A stretch of DNA of 64,000 nt, taken from assembly GCA_021732995.1 (NCBI GenBank), contig JAKFWA010000107.1, positions 17,650 to 81,649 of the forward strand. The letters run 5' to 3'. A program made the translations under genes and the position numbers. The notes beneath the pieces are model-generated. The model saw nothing but the letters and a program-made list of their open reading frames with translations. It ran no database searches and was not told where the DNA came from. Numbering within the stretch: position 1 is the first letter of the stretch; the number at the start of each line of letters is the position of its first letter. This DNA is from Planctomycetaceae bacterium. Lineage in GTDB: Bacteria; Planctomycetota; Planctomycetia; Planctomycetales; Planctomycetaceae. This document shows positions 1 to 10,100 of this stretch, piece by piece.

Positions 1-1952
1 CTCCAATTGGCTTGGGACGTCGATCGCGCCTCGGCATTCGTGTCGCGGAGCGACACGGCTACGTCGTCTTCCAATCCGACGCGCCGCAGCGCGTTGCGGA
101 CTTCAGCGGTGGAAACATCGGGGCGATCCAGATGCACATTCTCGGCCAGTGTCCCTTCGAGGATTTCGATGCCGCGCACAAGCGATACGTTTTGCCGTAG
201 TACGTCCGGTCGCAGGTCGGTCAGGTCGAGATCGTCCAAGATAATCCGGCCTGACGACAGTTCGCGCAGTCGGAATAGCAGGTCGAGCAGCGTGCTCTTG
301 CCGCACCCGGCCGGGCCGGTGATCGCGACGATCTCACCGGGAGCGACGTCGAACGAAACCTCGTTGAGCAACATCGAGTCGCGCCCGTGAGCGAACGACA
401 CATGGCGTACCGACAGGCTGGCCGCTCCGATTCGTCCCAAGTGAAGTGCCCCCGAGGATGGCTCGACCGGCAAGTCGAACAAATGGCCGAGCTTGTCCAT
501 CGACGTCAGCAGGTCATAAAAACCTTCGAGGTGCTTATCGAACTTCGCGACCGCCGCGACGATCAGCGTCACGATTAGCTCGGCCGCGACAAGTTGCCCC
601 AGCGTCATCTGCCCTTGAATGACCAGGAATCCGCCAAGTCCCAGCAGGACCGCGCTGGCGAATGCTTCAAGCGCGAGGCCCATCAGAATCTGCCGCATCA
701 GCACGCGGTAATGAGCTTCACGCGCGACGAGGTAATCGGTCGTCAGGCGATCCGCACGAGCCAACGCGAACTCCGCCGCACCGCTCGCTTTGAACGTCGT
801 CGGGCAGCGAGCGATGTCTTCCAGCCAACCGGCGACCGCGTATTTGCTCCGCGATTCCGCGATGCTCGTCCGCACCGCCCCGCGGCCAAATACGAACACG
901 TTTAACACCAGCAGTACCAGCAATACCGCGTCGAACGCCAACAGCCACGGGTGATAAAACGCCAGCACGATCATGCCGAGACCCACCGTCAACACAACCG
1001 TCAGCCCGTCCAGAGCCAACTGTGCGACGATCTTCTGCATCGTCACCACGTCGAAGAAGTGATTCAACAACTCCGGCGAGAACTCGTGAGCGTGATCCAG
1101 TCGCACGCGAGGCAACTGCCAAGCCAACCGCGCCGCCGTTCGCGCGAAAAGCCGACGCTGAATCAGTTCGACCACGAACTTTTGCAGGAACCGCAACGCC
1201 GCCGCGAAGCCGAGAAACGTCAGCAAGATGATAGACAACACAACCAACGGTTGCAGCAACGTCCCAAACGCGACCGTATTGACGAGTGCTTCGACTGTGA
1301 TCGGCGTTGCCAGGGTCAGCATCCCGATCACCAGCGCGAAGATGACAACAATCCACAAGTCCGACCGCTCAGGCCGCAGAAACTCCCGCAACCTTGCGAA
1401 CGGCGAAACATGATGAGCCTCTGGCGAACCGGGGAACCTCAGCCCTCGGCCCCCATCGGATTCATGCCCGAGAGCAAACGGTCCCCGGCTCGCCGATTCG
1501 ACATGCGGCATGTCATCTGAAACTGGATCAAGCACGATCCACCGCCGAGTTGTCGTTGCGCGCGCTCCGGCCAGTAATCTCGAGAGTTGCCGTTGCGACA
1601 CCCATCGCCCGGCCGAATCGTCTGGCAATTCAAAGAGTCGAAATCGGTTCCGTTTCGCCCCGGACAACACCAGCAGCCGCGACTCATCCCCATCCGCCTG
1701 TGTCACCGCCACGACACCGTGCCGAGCCAACTCGAACACTTCATGCGGCGAGGCATCGATCACACGCGCGGCGTAGCTCAATCCGCGACTCGTCTCAACC
1801 AGCCACTTCCACCAGCGCTCACGCTCCCCCCCGGGCCAAGCGAGCATCGCTTCGGCCAGCAACCGGCGGATGGCCAAAACATCCACGCGCCGCGATTCTC
1901 CGCACAGCAACCGGATCGCTTCGGCTCCAAGTTCTCCAAACTGTTGAGTCAT
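1..1952 (-). CDS. ABC transporter, fused permease and ATPase, type I secretion-like (3' partial)
   Basis: An open frame runs on the minus strand from the ATG at 1952 to the window edge (650 codons) without a stop, so the C-terminus is missing. The first about 190 residues are a soluble domain that I do not recognise. It is followed by a transmembrane region starting near FLRPERSDLWIVVIFALVIG, with several hydrophobic segments down to about position 600. The ATP-binding domain contains a Walker A motif, GPAGCGKST (around 290-320). The ABC signature and Walker B lie beyond the edge. The permease resembles the HlyB/LapB class that exports RTX proteins and works with an HlyD-type periplasmic adaptor, which would be expected just outside the window. 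Export of a protein substrate is inferred. A giant RTX-repeat protein sits at the other end of this window, but no direct link is shown. Confidence 0.85.
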   Translation of the reverse strand, partial: MTQQFGELGAEAIRLLCGESRRVDVLAIRRLLAEAMLAWPGGERERWWKWLVETSRGLSYAARVIDASPHEVFELARHGVVAVTQADGDESRLLVLSGAKRNRFRLFELPDDSAGRWVSQRQLSRLLAGARATTTRRWIVLDPVSDDMPHVESASRGPFALGHESDGGRGLRFPGSPEAHHVSPFARLREFLRPERSDLWIVVIFALVIGMLTLATPITVEALVNTVAFGTLLQPLVVLSIILLTFLGFAAALRFLQKFVVELIQRRLFARTAARLAWQLPRVRLDHAHEFSPELLNHFFDVVTMQKIVAQLALDGLTVVLTVGLGMIVLAFYHPWLLAFDAVLLVLLVLNVFVFGRGAVRTSIAESRSKYAVAGWLEDIARCPTTFKASGAAEFALARADRLTTDYLVAREAHYRVLMRQILMGLALEAFASAVLLGLGGFLVIQGQMTLGQLVAAELIVTLIVAAVAKFDKHLEGFYDLLTSMDKLGHLFDLPVEPSSGALHLGRIGAASLSVRHVSFAHGRDSMLLNEVSFDVAPGEIVAITGPAGCGKSTLLDLLFRLRELSSGRIILDDLDLTDLRPDVLRQNVSLVRGIEILEGTLAENVHLDRPDVSTAEVRNALRRVGLEDDVAVSLRDTNAEARSTSQANW

Positions 1953-2025
1953 CGTCAAATAATTTCGTCTTTGCGAGAGATATGTCCTGATCACCCGAAG
2001 TTTGTTGTCGTCGATCAGCGAGCGG

Positions 2026-2091
2026 GCGCTAGCCCCGGTTCCGAAGGTCAACGGTTATTGGGACCGGACGCCAGCGCGTTCCGGCTGATAC
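2026..2091. repeat. Hairpin repeat, copy 1 (downstream side of the TerC gene)
   Basis: Two 17-base arms (2026-2042 and 2061-2077) pair imperfectly around an 18-base spacer and are followed by GTTCCGGCTGAT. The same architecture and the same 3' tail occur at 3197-3261 in the same orientation. It reads as a REP-like intergenic element that also touches the last codons of the TerC-like gene. Confidence 0.7.
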
Positions 2092-2092
2092 G

Positions 2093-3130
2093 TCACACAA
2101 TGGTTCGCCGATGGCAATTAGTAATCTCACGCTCACGACAAATGCCATCAGGAACCACCGCAACGACCAGCGGTTCGGGATCATGTTTCGTTGCGAAGGT
2201 CTCCGACAATGATGAAGCCTCGGTCTTCGCTCGCCACAGTGACGCGATAACGGAGGCGGCCAAGATGGCAACCACGACGCTCAGACTGACGGCAATCGGG
2301 ATCGGCGCGACATCAATCAGGAGCATCTTCGTTCCAACGAACGCCAGGATGCCCGCGAGTCCGTACTTGAGGTATCGGAACCGATCCATCATCCCGGCGA
2401 GAGCGAAGTACAGCGCGCGCAGGCCGAGCATCGCGAAGACGTTCGACGTGTAAACGATGAACGGTTCGCTCGACACCGCCAGAATCGCCGGGATCGAATC
2501 GACTGCGAAAATCAGATCGGTCGTTTCCACCAACAGCAACACCAGCAACAGCGGCGTCGCCCACAACTTGCCGTCCTGCCGAATCACAAAGCGGTCCTTG
2601 TGATACATCGGCGCGACTCGAAACAAGTTCCGGCAGAGCAGGATCACCCAATGCTTCTCCGGATCGGCTGGCTTGGGATTCGGCTGCAGCATCTTCAATC
2701 CGGTCAGCACCAGAAAACCGCCGAAGACGTAGATCAACCAATGAAACCGCTGAATCAACGCGACCCCGGCGAAGATCATCCCAGCTCGCGTAAGCAGCGC
2801 CCCGAAGACCCCCCAGAACAAAATTTTGTGCTCGCAGTGTTTGGGCACTCGAAACGCGGCGAAGAGCACCGCGAAGACGAATACGTTGTCTACGCTCAGC
2901 GACTTCTCGATGAGATACCCGGTCAGAAACTCCAACGCCGGCTTCGATCCCGCCGTGAAGTACAGACCGAGGTTGAACGCCATCGCGAGCGCGATCCACA
3001 CGCCGCTCCAGGCCAGCGCTTCGCGCAGCCTCACAACGTGCGATTGGCGATGAAACACACCGAGGTCCAGTGCCAGCATCGCCAGCACAAACGCGTTGAA
3101 CCCGATCCAACTCCACGTTGAGATTTCCAT
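2093..3130 (-). CDS. TerC/Alx family integral membrane protein
   Basis: This 345-residue polytopic membrane protein starts MEISTWSWIGFNAFVLAMLA, close to the N-terminus of Alx/YkoY-type TerC proteins. The family motifs are present: an acidic residue in the first helix (ALDLGVF), EKSLSVDNVFVF near residue 95, and a second conserved acidic cluster ETTDLIFAVDSIPAI near residue 205. TerC-family proteins are inner-membrane metal transporters or chaperones; Alx-type members are linked to manganese export, and others help metalate exported enzymes. About nine membrane segments are evident. The last 40 residues form a polar tail that extends into a hairpin repeat and look like a recent extension. The gene is flanked on both sides by copies of that repeat. 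I looked for a manganese riboswitch upstream and could not support one. Confidence 0.9.
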   Translation of the reverse strand: MEISTWSWIGFNAFVLAMLALDLGVFHRQSHVVRLREALAWSGVWIALAMAFNLGLYFTAGSKPALEFLTGYLIEKSLSVDNVFVFAVLFAAFRVPKHCEHKILFWGVFGALLTRAGMIFAGVALIQRFHWLIYVFGGFLVLTGLKMLQPNPKPADPEKHWVILLCRNLFRVAPMYHKDRFVIRQDGKLWATPLLLVLLLVETTDLIFAVDSIPAILAVSSEPFIVYTSNVFAMLGLRALYFALAGMMDRFRYLKYGLAGILAFVGTKMLLIDVAPIPIAVSLSVVVAILAASVIASLWRAKTEASSLSETFATKHDPEPLVVAVVPDGICREREITNCHRRTIV

Positions 3131-3196
3131 GACGCTGCCTCAAGAGCCTTTCACTGGCGGATGCAACCGATGACGAAGACACCATGAACTGGTACG

Positions 3197-3261
3197 CGCG
3201 AGCGTCCGGTTTGAATGTCTTTCGCACTTCCAACCCGGGCGCTCGCGCGTTCCGGGTGATG
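3197..3261. repeat. Hairpin repeat, copy 2 (upstream side of the TerC gene)
   Basis: Arms of 17 bases at 3197-3213 and 3231-3247 are imperfect inverted repeats with a 17-base spacer, followed by CGTTCCGGGTGAT. This matches the layout and tail of the element at 2026-2091. The two copies lie in the same orientation about 1.1 kb apart and bracket the TerC gene. Confidence 0.7.
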
Positions 3262-3316
3262 GTCTGTCGAAACACCATCCTGATCGCTACGACCGAGGCG
3301 AGATCAGACGCGGCAT

Positions 3317-3651
3317 TTAGATCACCCACTCGACCACTCCACCGAAGTCATGCGTTCGACGTTCCACCGCGCGAGCCACGGATCGCGAAGCTCGTTCCGT
3401 CACGTTGGCCACAACCGACTCAATTGAGGCATCGACGTCTTCGACGATACTTCGCCGCTGAAAATCATCGAGATCCGCAAACGGCGCTTATTATCTTCGC
3501 CGCCGCGATCTCCATTCACGTCGCTGAAGATCGCCGACACACGGCGAATCCGCGTCACAAATCGCCCAATCGTGAACTGGATGCGCCGCACGACCCATTC
3601 CCTCTGCTCGTCACGCGAACTCACACTTCGGTTGGACACGTCGATCAACAC
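3317..3651 (-). pseudogene. HPF/RaiA-like ribosome-associated protein, frameshifted
   Basis: From a GTG at 3651 the minus strand encodes LIDVSNRSVSSRDEQREWV and a family-like central part (RRIQFTIGRFVTRIRRVSAI). The frame then runs into unrelated sequence and a stop at 3400. A second frame over 3317-3480 continues the expected C-terminus (SIVEDVDASIESVVANVTER, then ASRSVARAVERR) and ends in TAA at 3317. The combined length, about 110 residues, suits small hibernation-factor-like proteins that bind the ribosome. The best reading is one gene broken by a frameshift near 3440-3490. A sequencing error in a GC-rich stretch would give an intact gene instead. The family call rests on pattern recognition alone. 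Confidence 0.55.
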
Positions 3652-3874
3652 GGCACACGCTCCTCATTCCACGGTGTGTTGACGAGGGGGGGGGGCTTTT
3701 TCCCCTGAAGCCGCTTGGGTTCGTCGGGTCGAGAACTGCCAGACAACTTCACCGACACCCTGTCGGCCACTCGCCTGTCTCTCAAGTTCGGCACACAATA
3801 CGGCCGGTCATGAGGTTCGACTAATTGAAAGTCTGTTGATGACACATTGATTTAATCGAATTACACTCTGAGCC

Positions 3875-4777
3875 ATGGATTGGCTCAACTACCACCACTT
3901 GCTCTACTTCTGGACGGTCGCACGCGAGGGAACGATCGCTCGTGCCGGCGAGAAGCTGCATCTTGGCCAGCCCGCGATCAGCACGCAGTTGCGGCAGTTG
4001 GAAAGTTCGCTCGGTGTGAAGCTGTTTCAGAAGAGCGGTCGGAGCTTGGAACTGACCGAGACTGGCCGTACGGTGTATCGCTACGCCGATGAAATATTTT
4101 CGCTCGGCCGCGAACTGACAGACACGCTCAAGGGACGGCCGACCGGCAAGCCCGTACGGTTCGTCGTAGGTATCGTCGATCTCGTCCCGAAGTTGGTCGC
4201 CAAACGATTGCTCGAACCCGCGCTGCAACTTCCCGAACAACTGCGGCTCGTCTGTATTGAGGACTCGCTCGAACGGCTGCTGAGTGAACTTGCGTTGCAC
4301 AACGTGGACATCGTTCTGTCCGACACGCCCGTCACCGGAGCCATGAAGATTCGAGCGTTCAATCACTTGCTCGGTGAGTCGCCGATCGCGGTATTTGGCA
4401 CCCGAGACCTCGCTCGCAAGTACCGCCGAGGTTTTCCGCAGTCGCTCGACGGAGCCCCGTTCCTCATGCACGGGCGAGCCAGTTCGGTCCGCCGATCACT
4501 CGAGACATGGCTCGAGTCCCACGACCTGCATCCACTCATCCGCGCCGAGTTCGACGATAGCGCGCTCCTCAAGGTCTTCGGCCAGGCGGGCGAAGGGTTG
4601 TTCGTGTCGCCATCGCTGATCAAGGACGAAATCTGCCGCCAGCACGAAATCGAACTCGTCGGCGAAATTCCAGCCATCCGCGAGCACTTCTACGCCATTT
4701 CCGCCGAACGCCGCCTCAAGCACCCCGCCGTCGTCGCCATTTCCGAATCCGCCCGCGAAGACGCCTTCAAACGGTGA
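3875..4777 (+). CDS. nhaR: LysR-family regulator, NhaR type
   Basis: The 300-residue protein starts MDWLNYHHLLYFWTVAREGT, the hallmark N-terminus of NhaR, the LysR-type activator of the sodium/proton antiporter gene nhaA in enterobacteria. The winged helix-turn-helix covers residues 1-65 (AGEKLHLGQPAISTQLRQLE is the recognition region). The effector-binding domain runs from about residue 90 to 295, with the family segments VGIVDLVPKLVAKRLLEPAL and VDIVLSDTPV. Length is normal. No nhaA lies nearby, so the target here is unknown; in many bacteria outside enterics this protein is an orphan regulator. It stands alone on the plus strand between decayed genes. No convincing Shine-Dalgarno site precedes the ATG. 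Confidence 0.9.
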   Translation: MDWLNYHHLLYFWTVAREGTIARAGEKLHLGQPAISTQLRQLESSLGVKLFQKSGRSLELTETGRTVYRYADEIFSLGRELTDTLKGRPTGKPVRFVVGIVDLVPKLVAKRLLEPALQLPEQLRLVCIEDSLERLLSELALHNVDIVLSDTPVTGAMKIRAFNHLLGESPIAVFGTRDLARKYRRGFPQSLDGAPFLMHGRASSVRRSLETWLESHDLHPLIRAEFDDSALLKVFGQAGEGLFVSPSLIKDEICRQHEIELVGEIPAIREHFYAISAERRLKHPAVVAISESAREDAFKR

Positions 4778-4941
4778 TTCAGTTCTGCGGATGCGCAAAG
4801 CTGGCACCATACATTGGAGCTTCCTCTGCTCGGCAAGCCAGTTTTCAAGTAATGTTTTGAGTCATGTCGTCAGCCATCGATCTTCGACCTTCATGACAAC
4901 ACTGATCGTGCCGCGCAGGGCGCAGCCACAGATTATGTAGG

Positions 4942-5276
4942 TCAACGTCTGCGTACAGTCCATTTTTTGAGAATGGCGAGATCTGTCAGGTCATACACGC
5001 CATAAAGCGGCGGCACGAACGATGCTCCCCAGTCGAAAGCCTGCCAGGCGGTGCGTTCTCTCCTGTGAGTAGCCGCACCAACAAAACGATGCCGACGGGA
5101 ATCAGCGGATAGACCCGCATGGCCGCGCCCCATCGAGGGGCAAGTACCACTCCGTTCCGTCGGGCCAACTCACCAAGTTCTTGGCTGTAGAACTCTTTCA
5201 TGACGGTGCCCAGCCAGAACAAATCGTTGAGCAGAAAAATTGGCAAAACAATCGCGAACAGTTTCCCGTTTTGCAT
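4942..5276 (-). pseudogene. DUF2177-type small membrane protein, frameshifted and truncated
   Basis: Translation from the ATG at 5276 gives LFAIVLPIFLLNDLFWLGTV and EFYSQELGELARRNG, typical of DUF2177 membrane proteins. The frame is lost near 5050, and another frame continues with TAWQAFDWGASFVPPLYGVY and DLTDLAILKKW, the conserved middle of the family. The expected final membrane helix is missing, since the second frame stops at 4942. So there is at least one frameshift plus a C-terminal truncation. It lies directly downstream of the ferrochelatase relic. Confidence 0.65.
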
Positions 5277-5294
5277 CTTGAATCCTTTTGGCAC

Positions 5295-5876
5295 TCACGT
5301 CGAAGCGACGGGCAGCGCGGGACGTCCAGAAAGGCAGCATGTTTGTGGGCAGACATCCGGATTGGGACCGAGCGAACCGAGCGATTGTGGCGGCAAGCCC
5401 TCCATTCGCTCGGTTATCAATTCGCGAATCATACGGACGAAACGGGGATGGGTTGCGACGGTCCCGGATCGTATCAATCGCAAGCCGCATCTGTCGGCGA
5501 TCACTTTGGCTTCCTGGTCGAGGTCGAACAGGACTTCCACATAATGCGAAATGAAACCGATCGGGATCACGACGACGTACGTCCGTTCGTTCTGTCGCGG
5601 AAACTCACGGAGCCAATCACCAATGTCTGGTTCCAGCCAAGGCTAGCCGGGCGATTCACCTCGGCTCGTGCATGCAAACGAGCACGTCAGTCCCCCAACA
5701 CGATCGGCAACCAACGAACATGCATCCCGCAGCCGCGTCGCGGATTGGCAGCCGTTCGCCATCGCAATCGGGATGCTGTGGGCCGTAAAGACCAATTGGG
5801 TGCTTGCGCGATGATGCTGCGGGACATTTGCGAGCGACTGCCGATCCCGATCGGCAAGGGCCGCGATCGAGCCTAG
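5295..5876 (-). pseudogene. hemH: Ferrochelatase relic (hemH), 5' half missing, internal stop
   Basis: The frame reads LVFTAHSIPIAMANGC, the conserved active-site region of ferrochelatase, followed by PWLEPDIGDWL, IPIGFISHYVEVLFDLDQEA and THPRFVRMIRELI. These are the C-terminal half motifs, in the right order. A TAG at 5645-5643 interrupts the frame between SPG and PWLEP, and nothing upstream of about 5876 encodes the N-terminal half. Ferrochelatase inserts iron into protoporphyrin IX in haem synthesis. Since this chromosome segment encodes a multihaem cytochrome, an intact copy probably exists elsewhere. The sequence just upstream (5877-5930) resembles an insertion-sequence edge, but no transposase can be read there. 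Confidence 0.75.
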
Positions 5877-6033
5877 GAGCCTGTCCGAATAGCCCTAGCG
5901 GAATGGGATAGAATTTCCTCCAATGTATGCGTTGGATGTCTGTCGTTGCAGGCTGAGGGAAGCCGCCTCGATCGCGGCAGAATTGCGACCTACGACATGC
6001 TTCGCAAAATCCGCCCTTGAGTCGCGGACGAGT

Positions 6034-7134
6034 TCACGCCGTTTGCAGTGACGATGATCGAGTCATTGCATAGCTGCATATCACCAGCAGCACGCTGCCT
6101 CCAAGGCCACCAATGAGTGCAGTGCCGAGGTAGAATTTTCCAGCGTGCGGGGAGGACAGTACTAAGGATATGTCTTTGTCACGCTGGGCTGTCCCGAACT
6201 GGTAGTTGACTTCGGATGCGTCTTTCCCTTGATTACTGCTCCGTACCGGATATTTAATCCCGAGTGAAACCTTTAGGTCGCACTGTCTCCAAGCTAAATC
6301 CGCTGAGTTCGAAACACGACCCTTCATCCACGGGGTAAAGGACTGCTCCTTCTTTGATGAGATCCGGCGGCCCTCCAATTTTTCCCGGTCGGAGCGAGTC
6401 GAAGCTTCTATTCCGATATTTGCATATCCAGCATCAACCTTCGTTTTAACACTGGCGGTGCCTTCCCAAATACCTCCCAAACTGCGAAGCCCCTCAAGAT
6501 CTGTGTTACGTTCTTCATAATTTCCCCCGTTGATGTCCGAAAAATAGACCGTGAAGCTATCTCCGGGACCGACCACTTCGGGAAAAATGGGATCGTTCCT
6601 AACCCACCCATTGGCTCGTCGCAGAACTTCAGCGCTCACGATTCCGACGACACAGAGGGACATCACCAAGACGGTGGCGAATTGACGGCGCATTGGTCGC
6701 GTCGGTTCGACAATGGTTTCGGCAGTCGGATCACCGGCTGAGATGCGTTTGAGTTGGTGAGCATCGATCAGTGCATTGGCCCGTTTCAGATTCGCACCGA
6801 TGTCGAGATTCGTGTTGCGCGTCGCGACAACGAGATGTCCGACGACAGCTAAGATGCCTATTAGGCCGCTGAGCGTGCAGCCTGCTGCAATCGTGATCAG
6901 ACCAAAACCAATGAGCGTCGGCGGTAAAATCAAACTGCACGACGCCACAAAAATCTTGAAGTGCCGACGAGCACGCTCGGATGCGAACTGCTGCACTGCG
7001 TAATGACCGCAGTCCGGGCAAGGACACGTTTTGGCATCCACTTTTGGTGCGCCAACAAATCGGCAATGACAGCGGAGACATTCCACGGTCTTCGGCGCTG
7101 ACTTTGATTGAGAACTTTTTCGTTTGGCAGCCAT
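6034..7134 (-). CDS. Hypothetical zinc-ribbon membrane protein
   Basis: This 366-residue protein starts with a lysine/serine-rich tail and then a four-cysteine zinc ribbon (CLRCHCRF at residue 19, CPCPDCGHY at residue 37). Two hydrophobic hairpins follow near residues 58-105 (IFVASCSLILPPTLIGFGLI and ILAVVGHLVVATRN), then a third segment near 155 (FATVLVMSLCVVGIVSA). A polar region of about 170 residues comes next, and a last membrane helix near 340 (GTALIGGLGGSVLLVICSYA). The topology suggests a cytoplasmic ribbon and a polar domain on the outer face. It lies 40 bases downstream of another zinc-ribbon protein and is probably co-transcribed with it. I recognise no family and assign no function. 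Confidence 0.75.
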   Translation of the reverse strand: MAAKRKSSQSKSAPKTVECLRCHCRFVGAPKVDAKTCPCPDCGHYAVQQFASERARRHFKIFVASCSLILPPTLIGFGLITIAAGCTLSGLIGILAVVGHLVVATRNTNLDIGANLKRANALIDAHQLKRISAGDPTAETIVEPTRPMRRQFATVLVMSLCVVGIVSAEVLRRANGWVRNDPIFPEVVGPGDSFTVYFSDINGGNYEERNTDLEGLRSLGGIWEGTASVKTKVDAGYANIGIEASTRSDREKLEGRRISSKKEQSFTPWMKGRVSNSADLAWRQCDLKVSLGIKYPVRSSNQGKDASEVNYQFGTAQRDKDISLVLSSPHAGKFYLGTALIGGLGGSVLLVICSYAMTRSSSLQTA

Positions 7135-7174
7135 GAATGAACCGTCTTTGGGATAATGATTGAGTAGTCTTACG

Positions 7175-10100
7175 TCATTGAGAACTGGCTTTCGGTCGCT
7201 GGCTGGGAGCGGCCTGCATCTCGGCGACGAAAGACAACAAGTAAGGATGCTTCTGTAGTATTTGCTCGAGTAACTTTACGTCTTCAGGTCGGCCCACTTC
7301 GGCAATGACAAACCCAGCGGCGGTGGCCAGTCCGAAGTCGGAGTCAGCGATGAGGGGCTGCACGGCTGCGATGACAGGATCCAGATTTCGAGCTGCTTGT
7401 CGTCGCAAAGCAGCTCGACCGAGACTTCGCGTTTCATGATGCCGGAGCAACTCGACAAGCGGACTGAGCGCACTTTCCGAGTCGATTTCGGAGAGTGCCT
7501 CAGCGGCGGCTTCGGCCCGGAATGGCTTTCCCGTTTTGAGCTGCTCAACCAACTTAGGAATGGCGGCAGGTCCCGCTGATTTCGCGTAAGTCACGGTCGC
7601 AAAGCATGCGACCGCAATGTTCGGGCTATCAATCAACTTTAAGCACGCCGCTGCCACCTCGGGATGTCCGGCGACCCCAAAGTCTTTCCGTTTCATCCAA
7701 GCCAGAGTTTGTGACTGAAGCAGCGCATCTTCGGTTTCAAGTGCGGTGATGGCTTTAGCAAGATCGCCTTCCTCAACGGCATCGCGCCGCCTGATATAAT
7801 TGAGAAGAGCATTAAAAAAGGGGGCTGTCTCACTCCGAGCAGGTGGGTAATTTTTACGATTCTCGATCAATTCGATCGCTCTATCAGCGGCCTTCGCGAC
7901 CGCAGGATTTCCATTGGCGAACTTTTTCACGACATCCAATGAGTCAACTGTCCCACGCACACTCAAGATCTGAAGAATCGCCAACGACAGGCCGTCATCT
8001 TGCGATCCTTGCAGCATCTCCACCAGAAGAGCTTGATGGTTCTCGGTCCTCCAACCCTGCAGCGCCTGACTGACCAATGGTCTTAGTCGGGCATCAGTCA
8101 GCCCGCGCATCACCAATATCACATCACTGGGTTCGCCGGCAGTCAGAAGCAAGTCACCGACGGCAGCTCGAGTTCGCACGTCAGCAGCTCCTAACAGTCC
8201 TCGAGCAATAGTCAGCACGTCGTCGCGGCAAGCGGAGTCGACTCGCAATATCGCTGCCAGTGCTAGAATCGAGGTTGATTGCGCCATTTCCCACTGACTC
8301 AACCCTGGAGTTGACGAAGGCGGAGAGAGACAAAGCGCTCGCAAGATTGGTGCAACTTCGGGTCCAAGAACGATCTCATTTGTTTTCCAGCTTTGAGGCA
8401 ACGCGAGTGCTTTTTGAGCGTCGAGCGGAGACACCAAGTACGCTTGCGGACATAGAGGCAAATAATCTTTCGAAGACCGAAAGATCGAGTCGATCGTGAC
8501 TTGTGCTCGCTCGCCGGTTTTCGCGGCTTCGTTCAGCTTTCCCACGATACTTGGACCGATGGATCTCTTGTCCCCCGCCGATCCGTCAGGTCGAACCTGG
8601 CCGTTCAATATCTCTGCCGAGATGACGACGACGTCCTGATCCGACGAAGTGATCGATTGAGCGGCTACAAGTGCCCAATCGACATCGGCGTTCGAGTAGC
8701 TCGGCCATTGCTTATTCAGGAATGCCGCGATCATCGCATCACCGATCTGAGGGTGCGTCACCTTTGAAAGCTGTTGAAACCACTTCTGCGGAATCTTGCC
8801 GTTGTCGATCGCTAAGCCAGAGACAACTTCGGTCATCGATCGTGATCCCAACTTCGCCGACAAGTGAATGAATGCGTTTATGTTCACTGGGGAAGCCCAA
8901 GTTTCGATAGCCAGAGCAAATGGCTTTCGGAACTCGGGCGGTACATCGAGCTTCAAGAGTTGGGTTGTCGTCAGACCTTTGCCTGCCCTTCCAAGTTGGA
9001 CGTCGTTGCCGTCGATTCGCACTTCGCCTTCTTGAGCGAGCACTAGGACTCGCTTCCAGATTGATTCAATGGCGGCAGTCAGAGCCGGTGAAGTGCGTGG
9101 CTTTGCTGCATCCAAACTCTGATCCTTAAGAGCCAGCAGCTCCAACAGTGCCCGCAGTCCGCCGTGTTGACCATAGAACTCGAAAGCGATGTCGGTCTTG
9201 GCATTTTTTGCGCCGCTCTGCCACTCTTCGTCTGGCAGCCCGAGCAGTGCGTCGCGAATCAGTTTTGGCTCGCGGCCTTGAGTAATCGCATGCTCATAGG
9301 CATTTAATAGAATATTCGCTCGCAAGTGAGGTTCAAGTTGAAGCATGTTCCGAAGAGCTGCCTGCGCGACGCGGTCATTAGGATGCGAAGCCATTTTTGC
9401 AGAGAACTCGTAATTCCAAAAAGTGGTTGTGCGCAGTAGGACTTCAACGCGGTCGTCCTTCATGGCTCGCGCCACGATTTCCTGTTGAGTCCCACGAGGC
9501 AACGTACTTTTTTTTGCGATGATCGCGTCCATGACACTCAGCAAGTCGGACTCCGATCCCTCGAAAGACCCCTGCGCAAGCTTCTTATGATTGACCGGTC
9601 CAGCTAGTTCGCTCACTGGCGCGTCGGTCGGCAGGGTGCCGTAACGTGTGATTTCAGGACTATTTGTTGGCAGCGCAACTGAAGTCAGGAACGCGATCAG
9701 CGCACATCCCACTGATACTTTCGCCGCCAGTTCGCCAGTGCGACTAGAAGTCGACCGTGCCTGATCGGTATCTGCCGAAGCGACAGTCTTCTGAGTCCGA
9801 CGTTTCCGATCGGTCGGCTCATCCTCGTAGACATCTTCAAGGTCGTCATCGCCCTCTGCGTTGAAGTCGTCTTCATCCAGTGCTGCATCGTCTGAGTCGA
9901 CTTCGCCATCATCGACGTACTCGAGGTCTTCAACTTCGTCCTCCGGCTCAGCGGTCGTTTCCAAACTGATCGGCGGCGTCTTCGTCGAGCGTTGCAAGCT
10001 GTAGGTCTCTTCTGAGGTTGTCTCGGCTTCTTCGGGCGGTTCCGCAGGCGAGCTTTCACGCTGAGGAATTTCGATCCGAAACGACTGTGAGCAGCCAGGA

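Noticed and set aside
2313..3329. A 338-codon minus-strand frame in another phase over the TerC gene
   Set aside because: The TerC reading frame carries all family motifs. This alternative phase is arginine- and serine-rich without structure.
3184..3708. Plus-strand frame upstream of nhaR
   Set aside because: It starts inside a hairpin repeat and runs antisense to the HPF-like gene halves. The translation is low in hydrophobic residues and matches nothing.
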